Positions 1 through 12,776 of a DNA stretch of 64,000 nt are shown here, one piece after another. This DNA is from Zonotrichia leucophrys gambelii. Taxonomy: Eukaryota; Chordata; Aves; Passeriformes; Passerellidae. The DNA lies in contig NC_088173.1 of NCBI RefSeq assembly GCF_028769735.1, forward strand, positions 18,788,038 through 18,852,037, written 5' to 3'. The notes beneath the pieces are model-generated. The model had not been told where the DNA came from, made no database searches, and saw only the letters and a list, made by a program, of their open reading frames with translations. The translations under genes and the position numbers were made by a program. Position 1 is the stretch's first letter. The number at the start of each line of letters is the position of its first letter.

Positions 1-3000
1 TGACCTCAGGCAACAGATTTGACCTCTTTCTAGTTCATACAATTCAGCTGGCTAAGAACAGGAAATCATTGAAAACCAGATGTTGCATCTAAAAGCAGAT
101 CTTCCCCAGGTAAATAAATTACAAGACAGCCACAGGGATGGAGGAATATAGTGTTGCTTACTGAAAGAGTCAGGAAGGCATATGGATGCAAACTGGAAAT
201 AAGCCAGAGGTCTTTTAGCCTCAAGCTTTACTTTGATATCTGAAAACCAGATACTAAGATTTTTGTGCTATAGCTAGACTGCAAGATTAGATGATCTTTA
301 TTCAAATGTACTCAGTTCATGGAACCAAGGTGGGGCTTTTGTATCTTACCAACATTGTTGTTTACAAAGATCTGAAATATTAACACCAACGTGTGATCAC
401 ATCTGCAATAGTGTAAGAAAAGAGCCAAGATTCAGATTTCTAAGGACGTTGGTAACTGCTGTAAATAAAGTCTGTGGTAATTGTGGAATACTAGGAGAGT
501 TTGGGTCCCCTTTTAAAGGGAAGAGTGGCCACACCTTCCTAGCATTTCTTCCTTTTCCCCTCCATCCAGCTCACATCAAACCACTTGAGGGTATGGTTGT
601 GGCTGCCAGAGTTACAAGCAAAAAGTTCACACGTGTTGCTTCTATTCTGAAACCTGCCACACCCTGTCTCACCAACGTCAAATGGAAAAGAAAGAGTGAA
701 GGTGGAAAGGTTTATATTTGGTTCACTTTCCCTACATCCAGTAGAATGGCTGCTATTGCTCATCCAGATCTCTCACCCTTTGGGGGAAACAACTGACACA
801 CCCACACAGTCAACTTTTGATATGAACATTGGACAGACATAATGGAAAATATTCATGCAGATGACATAATCCTGCGGCTTGGTAAGATCACCAATAAAGG
901 GGCTAGAGAAAATAAGAACCTGTTTTGTTAAGTGTGGCTTTTAGAAGGTAATAAAAAATTACACAGAACAAAAAATACATAAAATACATACAATTAATAA
1001 AAAATTACATACAATAAAAAAATTTAAAAAAAAAACAGGAAAGCTTCACAAAATATTCAGTAACTGACTGTAGAGGAGGTTCTGTCTACAGTGACAATGC
1101 AGTAGGACGTGGAAACTTCTCAGCCTTCTTGACAACTATTTATACCACATTTGTCACAAAGATCAAACTACATTTACCAAAATTGTTACATTCTAAGCAT
1201 TATACTTAATCTTATAAACATTTGAATGTGTTATTGATTGGCTTCTCTGGCATTAAATTGTTCTGGAAAAAGTAATAAGTTAAAAGCCCACTGGTAATAA
1301 ATGTAGATTTTTTTAATAGATTATTTTGGTATAAAAATACTTAATAGATTTGATTATCTATGCCAACTTTAAAAAATAATTTATAGTGTGATTTTTATCT
1401 AAGAGAGCTGAGAGAACTGGCTTAGAAGGTAAATGAACAGCACATGGAAAAAAATGTTACAAATTAACAAAAAATCATAATTTTTAGATTTTTGAAAACA
1501 GAAATTTAAGACCAAAACAAGCTAGATGTAATAGTTCTAACTTATGAACTGTGACCTCAGAAGTCACATGCCTTCTGGTTCTCATTCTTTCCACAATTCA
1601 GAAAACGTTCTGTGATGCACAAACAATGGTTGTGCTTTTGCGTAGCTACAACAGCTCAGGAGATATGCAATTTTTCCACAGGAGTCATGAAGCAGAGTGA
1701 GCCTAAGCAGTAAGGCTCTGTTACATCTATTTTCTCCACAACAGCCTCATGTTCAAAAACTATATACTTACACAAATTATTTTTTGTCTTTATGATCCAG
1801 CATCTTGGTAATTGTACTGTAGTTCAAATGCAAACATGGCTGTGCACGTGTGTGTGTCTTTACACATGCAGGCACATGTACATTTTGAGTAAGAGAAGAA
1901 AAACATTGCAGTAAAGGTAATACACTCACATTGAGGAGATCTGGGTCCAATATTGATTCTGACTCAACCTGACTAGGCCAACACCAAACAAATCCTCTGG
2001 TTTAGATTAATACCTTCAAATAAAATTCTGCTAAGTACTGTTATAACTTTGCCTGGAATTCTAAATTCTCTATTGAGTATCTTCTTTCTGCCACTGCATG
2101 TATTACGGAAGAAACACTAAAGTATACAAACCTCATTTGGAACTGCTGATACAAGGTTTACCATAAAATAATTCTGATCAATGTTGAGTGGTAGAGAAAG
2201 GACAATCAAAAATTTTGGGAAAAAAAAATCACCTCTCACTTAGCAGGAAAAAATGGAGAGAAGAAAATGAAGTTTGCTTCTTATCGTAAATAGATACAAA
2301 ATGATAGAACTTTTCCTGTAATCAAGACTGCAGATAATACAAACCATTATCTTTCCATATTAGATAATCCAGTAATGCCATTAACTGTTTAGTTTTCCAT
2401 TTAAATATCAGTTCTTGTACAGAAGGTCAATACAAGCTTTTAACATAACACTAGAAATAAATGACAAATTTAATATAGGCTTGCAGCATCCCACTTTCTG
2501 GAAGCACTTGATTTCCTGATCTCAATTAAGAAAAGGCAGCATGTCAGTGAAATGAGTGTCTTTACTATAGAACCCTTTGCAGCAAGGTCCAGAAATCAAT
2601 TAGAACCACGAAGATGAATTTTTGTAGCATTTCTATGTAAACATTAAGCACTCTAAAAGTCTCATGGGAGACATTCAGACTTCCTATATAATTTACGGAA
2701 ACAGGGACCCTAAAAGAGAATCCAAATAGCCAGTAAAAAAAAAGCATTAACTAAAAGAAAAAGTAAAAAGGTAATACCACCTTTATTCTCTTATTTATCC
2801 TGGTTTGGTGTTACCACCCGGTTCCTGCCTCCACTCAGAGGCCCCAGCCTCACACTTGCTTCCATCTCCTATACTTTTTTTAGAGATTAAGCAAAGGGTT
2901 ATCATATGCCATTCTAGAAATAAGGGCAGCTCCTTTCTTTTCTGCACTGAGATCAAAACTTCATTTCTGTTAAAACCCATACTACCATTCCCCAGCAGAG

Positions 3001-3609
3001 CATTCTTCTTGCTAGGCTGGGAGTTTTTCTGGAACTATGAGATCTCACTAAATCTTTGATGTGAGCAAGCCTGCATAAGGTTTATACAGCAGAAATACAC
3101 GGGAGCAGTATTGCTTTTGTTTGTTAAAATGTAAAATTAGCTAATTCATTCTTCATGAACTAATTGCTCCTTAATTTTGCAGCTATATGGTCACACCTTA
3201 TACCTGTTCATGTATTTAATAAACCTAAAAGCATAATCATGAGATAAGCAGCTAATACTTAAAAGGAATCAAGAAAAAGCAACCATAGGTTGATAAAGAC
3301 AGTAAGCAATATAAGCTTTGATTTGCATTAAATTTTTCCAGTATTTTTGAGATATACTAAGAAAGTAAAGTTGTGTGTTAGACTTGCTTTCTCACAAATA
3401 AAAAACACGTGAAATTATCAATGAAGTTCCTATTCAGACTTTGTGCTTTCAGGGTTAGTCAGTAACCAAGTTTTAGGCTTCTAGGATTATACTTTTGAAA
3501 ATTAATACATGCATTTCACTATTTTCTCCTAAATAATCACTCTTTTTGTTAATTTTCTAGCACTCAGGAAAAAAAAATTAGACAATTCCCTTTTTTCTTT
3601 TTTCCCTAG
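1..3609. other. Unique AT-rich non-coding DNA, no gene recognised
   Basis: No convincing exon, RNA gene or transposon is visible. An open frame of 115 codons at 449-796 has no recognisable motif and is probably chance. A short TG run lies near 1849. The minus strand at about 354-406 has a pyrimidine-rich acceptor-like end and a GTAAGA donor around a 53-nt segment, too short to call. The strong pyrimidine tract at 3590-3609 belongs to the candidate exon described next. Confidence 0.6.
949..1035. repeat. A-rich low-complexity tract
   Basis: This stretch consists almost only of A with T, interrupted by a few C and G. The words ATACAT and AATAAAAAATTACA recur in it. It ends in a run of nine or ten A. 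It may be a decayed poly(A) tail or a simple AT-rich repeat. No element body was recognised upstream. Confidence 0.8.
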
Positions 3610-3707
3610 TGTGTTCAAATCCGTCATGAAAAAACCTTGTTCAAAGGAAAGCCACTGACTGAAGTCTCCCCTGGGTTGTACTGCCAGACACATTTGAAAA
3701 TATGTCA
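3610..3707 (+). other. Candidate exon (98 nt), unidentified
   Basis: The segment is preceded by an almost pure pyrimidine tract ending CCCTAG (AG at 3608-3609) and followed by GTAAGA (donor GT at 3708). One frame is open for all 32 codons and two bases; the other two frames contain stops. The reading starts CVQIRHEKTLFKGKPL and contains three cysteines. I do not recognise a family. The splice sites are good and the length is normal for an internal vertebrate exon, but an AT-rich window of this size will hold such patterns by chance. No partner exon nearby could be linked to it. Confidence 0.27.
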
Positions 3708-3713
3708 GTAAGA

Positions 3714-5986
3714 ACTCTAATTTGTTACTGAAGAATAATGATTGCAGGTACTTTTAAGTCCTGCAAGGTCTTTGAAACAGCTTTGCAATTTAGTGAATGG
3801 GATAAGATGTGCTGGCTTTCAATTACCACAGAACAAGTAGAAGAACTTCCATTGCGAGCTCCAAACCCTGAGTACATCTGCAGAGAGGAAAAGAGCCAAG
3901 CCCAGCATGGTGGAAATAGTCAGAATGTGACAGCAGGGTCCTGTGAGCTTATACATAGCAGTGATGGACAAGCACCAGTCTCATGGCAGTGCAAAGAAAG
4001 CAAGAGGCCAAAAATCACAATCACTATTTTTTAAAACCAGTACAAGTTGAATTTAGGTCCTCTGCAAATTGTAAAGGTCTATTGTCAAAACAGAATTTAC
4101 AAAAAACAGTTGAATGGGAGCAGGGAAAAATTACAAAAAACAACCGAGGTCCAAAACGAAAAGAATGTTGTTTCACATTTCTAAGGAAAAAAAAAATCAA
4201 AGCTTAATTAAACAGATTAATAGTAGCAATAACAATCAAAAGCAACAACTGCAAAAATAATCACAGTGACTTAAGGATACTGTATGGTTTCAGAAAATTA
4301 TATCAAATCATAATCAAGCAATGAGTTAAGACTAGACAATAACAGACCATCAAGAGTAACCTCCAAATTGTTTCAATAATGCTAATGTTAACAAAACAGT
4401 AATTGAACTATGTGAAATGACATTGCCTTAGCATCCAGTTAACAGTTTGCATCATAAATTTAGCACTATCTTTGTATCAGATAATTAGTGGCAATGGTAA
4501 GATCCGTATTAAACTGCACATTAAGGTTGGCTTAAAATTATTTCTTATTAAGGAATGTGGGTCCATACATACAGCAGGTCATTTTTCAAGATAAGAAATG
4601 AACACACTAAATACTTCTATTTAATATAACCAGCTGAAATACTGACAAAATAATTAACTCATCTACAAAAATATTCATCAATATTATCCAGACTGTTCTG
4701 CACTTCTGGGAAGTGTCACATTCTGGTTCTAAAGAAGATCCAGATGCCATAGCTGCACACACACTAGCGAATTTCAAGCTGGTGGTTGGAAGAACTTGGA
4801 AAAAATTACTGTGCCCGTAGAATAATAAGAAAAGTCCAATTTGAATTTTCCACTACCAAGGAAAGTGGTACCTGTCCATGAAATCCAGACAGGCAAAAAT
4901 CTGCTCCCCAGAAATTATACACCATGGTATTCACCAAAGAGAAACGTTCTTAACCATTTCAATTTTATTTTAGAATTGTGTAGCAAACATTTGCAAACAA
5001 GACAAAGTGTCAAGCCTTGATGACTGACAGAAAACTGACAGTCTTCAATCTCAGAAATGGAAACACTTATTCCCATGCTATCACACTCTGCAAAGCACTG
5101 CTGCAGCCAAAACACTGCTGAAACCAAACATCTGGGAAAGCTTGCCATCATAAGACATGTATGAACTCTGGAAGAATGAGCACCCTTCAATCTTCCTCTG
5201 AACTCCTTCCTCAATGCAGGTATTTTTTAATTTAGTTATGGGGATAGTACATCTTCTTTCTTCTGCATAATAGAGGAAGAAATTACAATTTTTTGAACAA
5301 TACCGTCTGGGAAGAGAGCCAACCATCAATTAATAACTTCAATAACTATTTTAAACAGTCAAACTAACTTTTCTGATTTACTACTTAATTTTCATATTTT
5401 CATTTTCCATCCAGGTCTAATAATCATGCTGACTTAACTGGCTTGAAGGATTAGATCATCTCCAATGATGGGTCTTACAGTGGAAACTTCCTTTCTGCCC
5501 ACCCTTAAGCCCTGTATGTAAGAATAAAGTTATAAGGTAAAACCATGATTCAGACCCTGACTGAACTCTTTTTGGTCACAATTTCAACTCTCTTCAAAAT
5601 GTCATAGGTTATCAACTGCCTGACATTCACCATTCCATGAACTGTTAGCAACTTTTCTTTTTTAAGACATTGAGCAGACCATTTATGACCACTGGGTTTA
5701 GGTCATTTTTTGAGGACTGATGTTAAAAGCCTTACAGTCAGACACATATGACAAAAGGAAGCCACTATTTCCTATTTCCAATATAAATGAGATCATGCAG
5801 GCAACAGAAACAACAAACAAAATCTTCTTCATGCACCAGGGCCCTCAGACATCACAAAATGAACTCGGTTATTACAAAATCAGGAGCCTGACTCCCAATT
5901 TTTCTGTTAATCCTTTCTAATCTACTTATTATTTGTAAGGCTTCATCAGTTATAAAATCCAATCCAAATGTCCTCCTCACATCCTA
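3714..5986. other. Unique AT-rich non-coding DNA
   Basis: Nothing recognisable. Two open frames at 3738-4034 and 4915-5214, each about 100 codons, have no family motif and no coding-like composition. The stretch shows no transposon ends and no notable inverted repeat. Confidence 0.6.
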
Positions 5987-6405
5987 AGAACAATTACAGA
6001 ATGCCAAGCTTGGAAGGGGTAGCTGGAGATCATCTGCTCTCATCTGCTTTAAGACTGGCTGCTCACACTGAGGTCAGCCACAACAGGCTGCTCAGGACTG
6101 TGTACAGTCCTGTTTTGAATATCTCCAAGGATGGAGACTACACCAGCCGGGAAACTTGCTCCAATGTTTCACCACCTTCAGTTAAAAAAAAATAACTTTT
6201 TTTTTCTTATGAAACTCCGGTATTTTAGCTAGTGCTCATTGTCCTTTTACCTCTCATTGGATCAAACTAAGGGGATTCTGCTAGCACTTTATTTACCCCC
6301 ATCAGGTATTTATACACTTTGACGATATTCCCTCTGAGCCATCTTCTTCCCAAGGAGTAGACTGAACAGCCTGTGGATCCTCCTTCCTATGGTATGCAGG
6401 AATGA
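5987..6405 (-). mobile_element. CR1 LINE, 5'-truncated 3' fragment
   Basis: Read on the plus strand this matches the reverse complement of the 3' part of an avian CR1. It begins near the tail-like word ACAGAATG and continues with CTTGGAAGGGG and GGAGATCATCTGCT. It then has TTTTGAATATCTCCAAGGATGGAGACT (6114-6140), the stretch ending CACCACCTTCAGT, CCCATCAGGTATTTATACAC (6299-6318), CCTCTGAGCC and GACTGAACAGCCT. The element therefore lies on the minus strand with its 3' end at the left, and is truncated at the right, as is usual for CR1. No reverse transcriptase sequence is left. Numerous substitutions show that it is old. The ends are uncertain by about 15 bases. Confidence 0.93.
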
Positions 6406-8256
6406 AACAAATACTTTACAAATAAAGCCTGTATTTTATTTAGGAAGCTTATCTTTCTAAAATTGATAAGTACAAAAACTAGCAGATTGTTAATAGAATT
6501 TATGCAGATAAAGTTAATTTTATTAATAAACAACTGTAAGATCAACAGAATATGAAACTGATGTGGCATGGGTGTACTGATCAAGTGGCCAAATGCTGAC
6601 AGTGAAATGCCATTTAAAGTCCAGCAAAGTTCAGGCCAACATCAGGAGTAGGGCCTGCTCCAGTTACAGAAGACATTTATTCTGTCAACATCAAGCCTTA
6701 ACAAAGAATATATCCATTTTGAGATCTTCTTGCAACATAAATATAAAACACTGAGAAGTGAAAATCCTGGCACTTCAGTCAGGATTGATTTATATGCTGG
6801 CCCAGCATAAAAAAAGCAATTTCACAAATAGCATCTGCTCCTTGTAGTTTGGCAAAACAGCAATGGCCACAAGTAAAATACTCCCAAGTACAGATCAAAC
6901 CAATTTATTGTTTTCTACTGTCATCCAAAATACCTCTTAGATCTACAGAAAACATTTAAGAACTTGTGTGTTTATACATATATTTTCTGTCCAGGCCAAG
7001 AAATAGAAATTACTCAGACATCTTGTAGTATAAGTGCTAAGAAGATACAGAATTGACTCAAACCTGCATGTACCAGGATGTATTTTGGTACCTGACCTCT
7101 CCACAAGAAAACATTTTTCCAAGGCAACAGAGCATAATCCTTCTGAATTCTTGTTTTACTCCTGTCAGGGTGTAGTCAGAACTGAAGAGATCCAAGATCA
7201 CCAGAAATCTATTTTTGTGCTCTTCTTTCCTCTCAAAACTGTAGCTATAAAACTACTTCAGGGCACTATTTCAATAATTAGTTAACCTTTACTTCTGCAG
7301 GCTTATTTGGCAAAGACTGTCATCACAAAGCACACAGCTCACAACTACAAGAGGATTCTCAAAAGACTGCAGCAAAATATTGCCTACTGCTGGGAACAGG
7401 TTTTAATTAATGTCATGGAGAATCTATCCTGTAAGGAGCAGTCCTCGTTTTATGCTCACTTTAGTTAGGATGCCAGGTAAAGCAGCATTCTTGTTTCCAG
7501 TGAGCATGCTGAAGTTCAGAGGCATAAGAGGAAACCCTCTCATTTACTATGTATTAGTGCTAATACATTTTTCAACATTAATCCTTTGAGCAAATGACAC
7601 ATTGATAGTCTGGGACACTTAATGGGATACATTAATTGCAAGTAGTATAAGAAAAGAGGATTACTAAAATGCATGCTGGAAACAGAAAATTAGATTAAAA
7701 ATGGCATTTCAGTTAAAGTTCTCCAGGCTATTAAAAAAATACAAGATGATTAGTCAAGGAGAAACTAGAAGGACCATAAATGAAAAATGCTGAGGGTCAA
7801 GGAGAATCAGGGAGAAGGGATTTATTGCTAAAAGTGGAAGAGAATAAAGCTAGAAACTAAACCCAAACTTAAAGAGAGAGGGAAATGGGGAAAGGATGGT
7901 ATTTCTAATACCACAAATCTTTATTCTTCAGAAGACAGAGAAGCAAAGCTAATGCCCAGATACTGCAGATGTTTAAGCACATGAATGACTGTGTGGTTAT
8001 AGCTATAGACTTTCTTAAAAATAATATCAGATGTAAAGGAGACACCAAGATCTTCATCAGACAATGAGAAAAAGACTTATCTTTGCACCCTGAGAAGATT
8101 ACTGCAGTCTGTGTGTGCACAACCAGAGGAATCAAATCAGCGTGGTGAGCCAACACTAACAGTGTAATCAGTACCAGAATAATGTAGCTCACAGTGTTAA
8201 AATTTGTAAGAAACTGTTCATAAGTGATCCACAAGGACAAATTCTACTACCTGTAG
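6406..8256. other. Unique non-coding DNA
   Basis: AT-rich sequence with no recognisable gene, RNA or repeat body. The open frame at 7905-8240 on the minus strand (111 codons) is leucine-rich but has no motif that I recognise and looks like chance. Confidence 0.6.
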
Positions 8257-8301
8257 AATGTTCTGTAATGTCTGTCTAGAAAACAGACATTACAGAACAT
8301 T
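8257..8301. repeat. Perfect 19-bp inverted repeat with 7-nt loop
   Basis: The left arm AATGTTCTGTAATGTCTGT (8257-8275) is matched without error by its reverse complement at 8283-8301. The loop is CTAGAAA. A transcript of either strand would form a strong hairpin of about 45 nt. That is shorter than a usual pre-miRNA, and pairing stops just outside the arms. It could be a tiny palindromic insertion, a fold-back duplication or a short structured element. Confidence 0.97.
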
Positions 8302-11300
8302 TGGAAGAGATACGAGAAGAACAAACAAAAAGCTAGTTAAAAAAAGGTATATAAAAAGTGGAAGGAAAATTTGACAGTGGACTCCACAACACTATAGAAG
8401 AAAGAATTACTATTAGACCAACTAATCCAGATATTTTTAGAGCAAAGACTTTTAGGATGGTTTCCTAAACAAACCACTGATTTTCTGTCCTTGGCTATTC
8501 TGAAGTTAATATCGGACATTTTTTAAAGTAGTATTACCAAGGACACACCAGGGAGAATGCAACTTCTGTGTATCCTGTTAGGAAGTCAGACTAATCATTC
8601 TTTTTCTACAATCTATTCAGGGAAAACTGATTCTGGGTACATCAATACTCAAGGTGAAAAATGAGAAACCTGCATGACTCATTTTATTTTTAGTAATTAC
8701 AATCCGTGAACTGCCTCAAGAACTTCTCATTTGGTACTTCTTTGGTACTGCAGTCGTAGCTGACAGCACATCCCTTCCACCAAAAAAAGTAGTCTTGGAA
8801 GTTTCTGTATCAGAGCAGAGGTAAGAAAACATATTATACATAGAATTGCAACTGGAAGCACAGGAAAGTTAAAGAGAAAGCCCAGAAAGCTCTTTTCTCA
8901 CTGATCTTCCACTGCTAACTACCTATTGTAATGAGAAAGAGTAGAAAGTGCTTGGAGATAAGGACAGGGACACGTGACTCTTATGCCATGGTATTGAAAA
9001 TTCATGCAAGAATTCCCTGGTATAAAGTGTGTATATGTGTCTACATGTACACAACATGCAGCAACCTCAGAAATGGCACTAAGAAACTACCCAGTTTCTT
9101 CTGCCTTTTGAGAGCTGTGTGAACCAGGGAAGACCGCAACACTGAGAGGAACATTTCCAATGCACAAACCAAAGTGTTTGAACTTAGAGCCTTCAGAACA
9201 ACTTTGTCTCAGAAAGCTATCATCCAAAATATGCCATAGCTGCTGTCCAGATTACCTTATTTAGCTCTGAATGTACTTGTGTCAGAGGGACATGTCATTT
9301 CTCATGACGATTGCCAATCACGGTGTAATTTAGCTGTACCCAGAGGTACACTGTAGCCTACAGAGTAACACCTAGACCATCCAGCTGTTTCACAGTAGGA
9401 CTGATATCTGCCTGAAGACCAGATGTGCTTGCTCATTCTTACTTGTTAATCCATGGCTGTCAGAGGAAAATAATGCCAGAGAAAGTCCTGTATGCAATGA
9501 TTAGCAGGATTAACACAAAAATGCAAATATACACAACCAGTGCAGTGTAAAATTACTGAGCTGATAATTTGGACAAATACCCATGCTTTCAACCCCGTAC
9601 AACATCTCTTAGAAAATAGTTAAAATTAATTTTAAAATCAGAATCAGAAAATTTCCATATATGTGTATGACAAAGAAAATTGTTTACTGCAGTTTCTACT
9701 GGACTTCTGATAATATCTGCCACCAAACTACAAAGATAATTTAAGAAATTGAACATTTTTTACGTGGTTATAATAAAGATCTTCATCTACTCCAAGCAAA
9801 ACTCCTCTTTCAAATCTCCATGGTTCTCAGCCTATACCTCCATCTCTGTATAAGTAGAATGGAGCTAAATTACTTAGTAAGAAGTTTTGCATTAGTTATA
9901 TTGGAACAATTCTAGAAAGGATTTTATTACCTTGTACTGAGAACTTAAAAAGGAGTTTGGATTTAATTCTATTGCTGCAAGTATAGAAGCTGGGGGTTGG
10001 GGAAGAAGGGTTTTCAGAGCAATTATGTTGAGGTTTGTTTAACACTTTTTAATACCTGAGACAGAAAGTATAGGAGTTAGTGATGAAAGCCCTATGGAAA
10101 TCAGTGAAGCACTTTGCTTTGTACCCTCTGAGAGTCTGACCTCTTGCAGAAGACAGACCAAATCTGCCCTGCAATGAACCCAAACATTCTCAGCAGATAA
10201 GTGGTATTTTAAATACTCAATGAAATTGAGATTTTACTACCTCAAAAATAAAAAAAAAAAAAATCTAAGAGAGTAAAATGAGTATAACATTTTCCTGATC
10301 TGAACAGACGCAGCAAAGGACAAGCAAGATGATGTTTGCCGAGGAATCCCCAAAACCACCTCAGGCCTGATTCTAACTGAACTGCAAACACTCAGTTTTA
10401 GAAAACCTGCTCCAGATTGCATAATTTAAATAATATGATATGTGACCCAGCAGGGATGAGCAGGAAATTACTTGGGAGAGGTTTTATTCTCTTTATGGGT
10501 TCAGTACTGTCGCAGATTCCAGGCAAGAAGTCAACAAATCCTGGTTGCTTTACCCCAGTACATGGAAACTTTGATAAAAAGTTTACCTGTGGATCTATCA
10601 GTGCAAATAAAAAAGGTATCTGTTTATTCTGTCATAACATTTCCTGATGAACTATGGATGTTTCTCACCTGGTGTATCTTCGACATACTCTGCTACACAT
10701 ATCTGTACTCAGTTCCTATCATTCATTTACTTTTTATTAAAGAAGAAAAATGACCATCATTTCCTTGTTCTATCTCTTGGATCATCTGGAGAACTCACAG
10801 AAGAACATAAAAAAATATATATAAGAGAGTAAAGTTTTTTTCAGGAAATTAAAGCTTGTGTAGGATACAGAGTATTCTATAGGGCTTAATATTTTTTATT
10901 TACAGAACAAATCTAAGCAACTAGATGGAACCTGAAGTCAGTTATTCATCTTCACTGTTAAGGCAGGAACAATATTTCTAGTTCAAGCATCGTATCTGCT
11001 GTTTTAACCACAGGATACAGCTATTTTGTAGAAAAACTGAAGTATTCTAACAGAGATTTTTGCCGTAATAGGGGTTAAAAAAGCAAATGTTATGAGTACC
11101 ACACACTAACTTAATAACTAGATATATGTGAAACCCCAATAGCTAGAAAGAGAGAACCAGTGTATATATAAAATACAGCGTCCTTAGTCCTCAATTTTAT
11201 CATCTTCCACACAGTTTGATACCCACATCCCACAGATTAATTTGCAGCACAAGCAGCTTATTATATAATATGCTGGTAAGAGCTATGCTGTTGAGAAGGT

Positions 11301-12735
11301 CTAATGGAATCAAAGGCATTGTAAACTCACCTGCTGGTCTGACAATTTTGGTAGTAATCTTAGAAATAAAATACTTTCAATGGTATGCAAAATTTCATAT
11401 TTCCCTATCAAATATTACTGTTAATCTAAAAAAAAGTTCAGATTTACTGAGAGTAATTGGAAAACTAAACACTACAAAGAGAATGTACAGGGCAAGGCCT
11501 GGCCTTTCTTGCTGTCTCAGTGCAGGTTTTCATCCCTGTCAGAAAAAGGATGTAGGCTTTTAAAGTGGATATTTTTTTCCCCAGAAAGATAAAACAATTC
11601 TTTCAGCCAAAAAAATTAGAAAACTGTAAGAAACTGAAATGCTTTCACTTCAGCTAAAATTGTCATATCTAGGATGCATTGTACAAGAAGATCAAGCTCA
11701 GGTTAGTTAAATATTAGCCAGAAGTTAAACTTTTACATTCACTTTAAACCTAAATTCTGGTGCACTGATACCCTGTGGCCTCTCTAAAAGATCCAAAATT
11801 AACAAACTCCTTGTGAGCATTATGTTACCTGGGTTTAAAGGATGTCATTGCTATAGATGATGATGGGTATTTGCACTCCCATACATGACAAGCCTGAGAT
11901 TCTGCACTTTAACTTTTAAAAAACTATATAGGGCTTCTTCTGGCATGGAATTATGATTATATCTTTTATTGAGTTCCACATGCAAAGCAACTCCAACAAT
12001 TGTTCACAGAATCACAGGTGAACATTCTGGTAAAAATTACAGTTCAAGTGACACAGTAACTCAAGCCTCTCCAAAAAGAAGAGGCTTTATTTCCCCATTA
12101 AGTGTTATCAGGACTGCTTGCAAATTTTCTCATATTTTTTATCCCCATGAACTCTAGTAACTTTCATCATTTTAAAGGAGAAGCAGCATAACTTGATACC
12201 CATGTAATTATTCTCTCTCCCTCAGGTGGTCCTCACTTGCTTGCCTGCCTGCCTGTGCTCAGTCAGAGACTTTTATGTGATGATAAGGATCCTCTTTGAT
12301 CTCCAGCTGCCTCCTTGGGGGCCTAAGACATTCTTTTCTCTATGGAACCACCCCAGTAATTTTGTTCTCATTGATGGTACAACCACAGTCTCCTCAAGAA
12401 ACTTTATCTATGTGATTTTTCTCTTACTCAGACTTTGCACTGGGCTATATTACATTTTATTATTTTAAGGTTACAGCAAATAAATTCATATTAATTTTAG
12501 GAGAATCAAAAGTGACAAACTTGTGTACAGCAATATTATTTCAGACACTGGTATATTTTTGGTGTGAGTATTCGTGGAGGCAAAAGGGACAATGCACACA
12601 GTGTGAGAATGTGTGCCTATGTTTTGGCTGTCAGACACTTGGCATGCTCAAAGTATCTAACTGGGTTTCCCAAAAGAAGCAATATGAAACTATAGTATTT
12701 AATTTTCCAGATTAATAAAAACTTCCCAAATGATT
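8302..12735. other. Unique non-coding DNA
   Basis: No gene was recognised. A/T runs occur at 10245-10262. A pyrimidine-rich acceptor-like tract ends in CAG at about 12225 and opens a frame of 80 codons, but no good donor follows. The word TTCACAGAATCACAG near 12003 resembles a CR1 tail, but no CR1 body is attached. Open frames at 10472-10753 and 11216-11563 carry no recognisable motifs. Confidence 0.6.
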
Positions 12736-12776
12736 TATTTTTGGGTTTGTTGGTTTTGTTGGGTTTCTTTTTGGGG
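12736..12776. repeat. T/G-only low-complexity tract
   Basis: About 40 bases made of T and G with one C, containing TTTGGG, TTGGTTTTGTTGGG and TTTTTGGGG. It is the complement of the A/C tracts seen elsewhere in this window, for example at 50817-50852. Confidence 0.85.

Noticed and set aside
12001..12016. TTCACAGAATCACAG, like the 8-bp repeats at a CR1 3' end
   Set aside because: No adjoining CR1 body in either direction.
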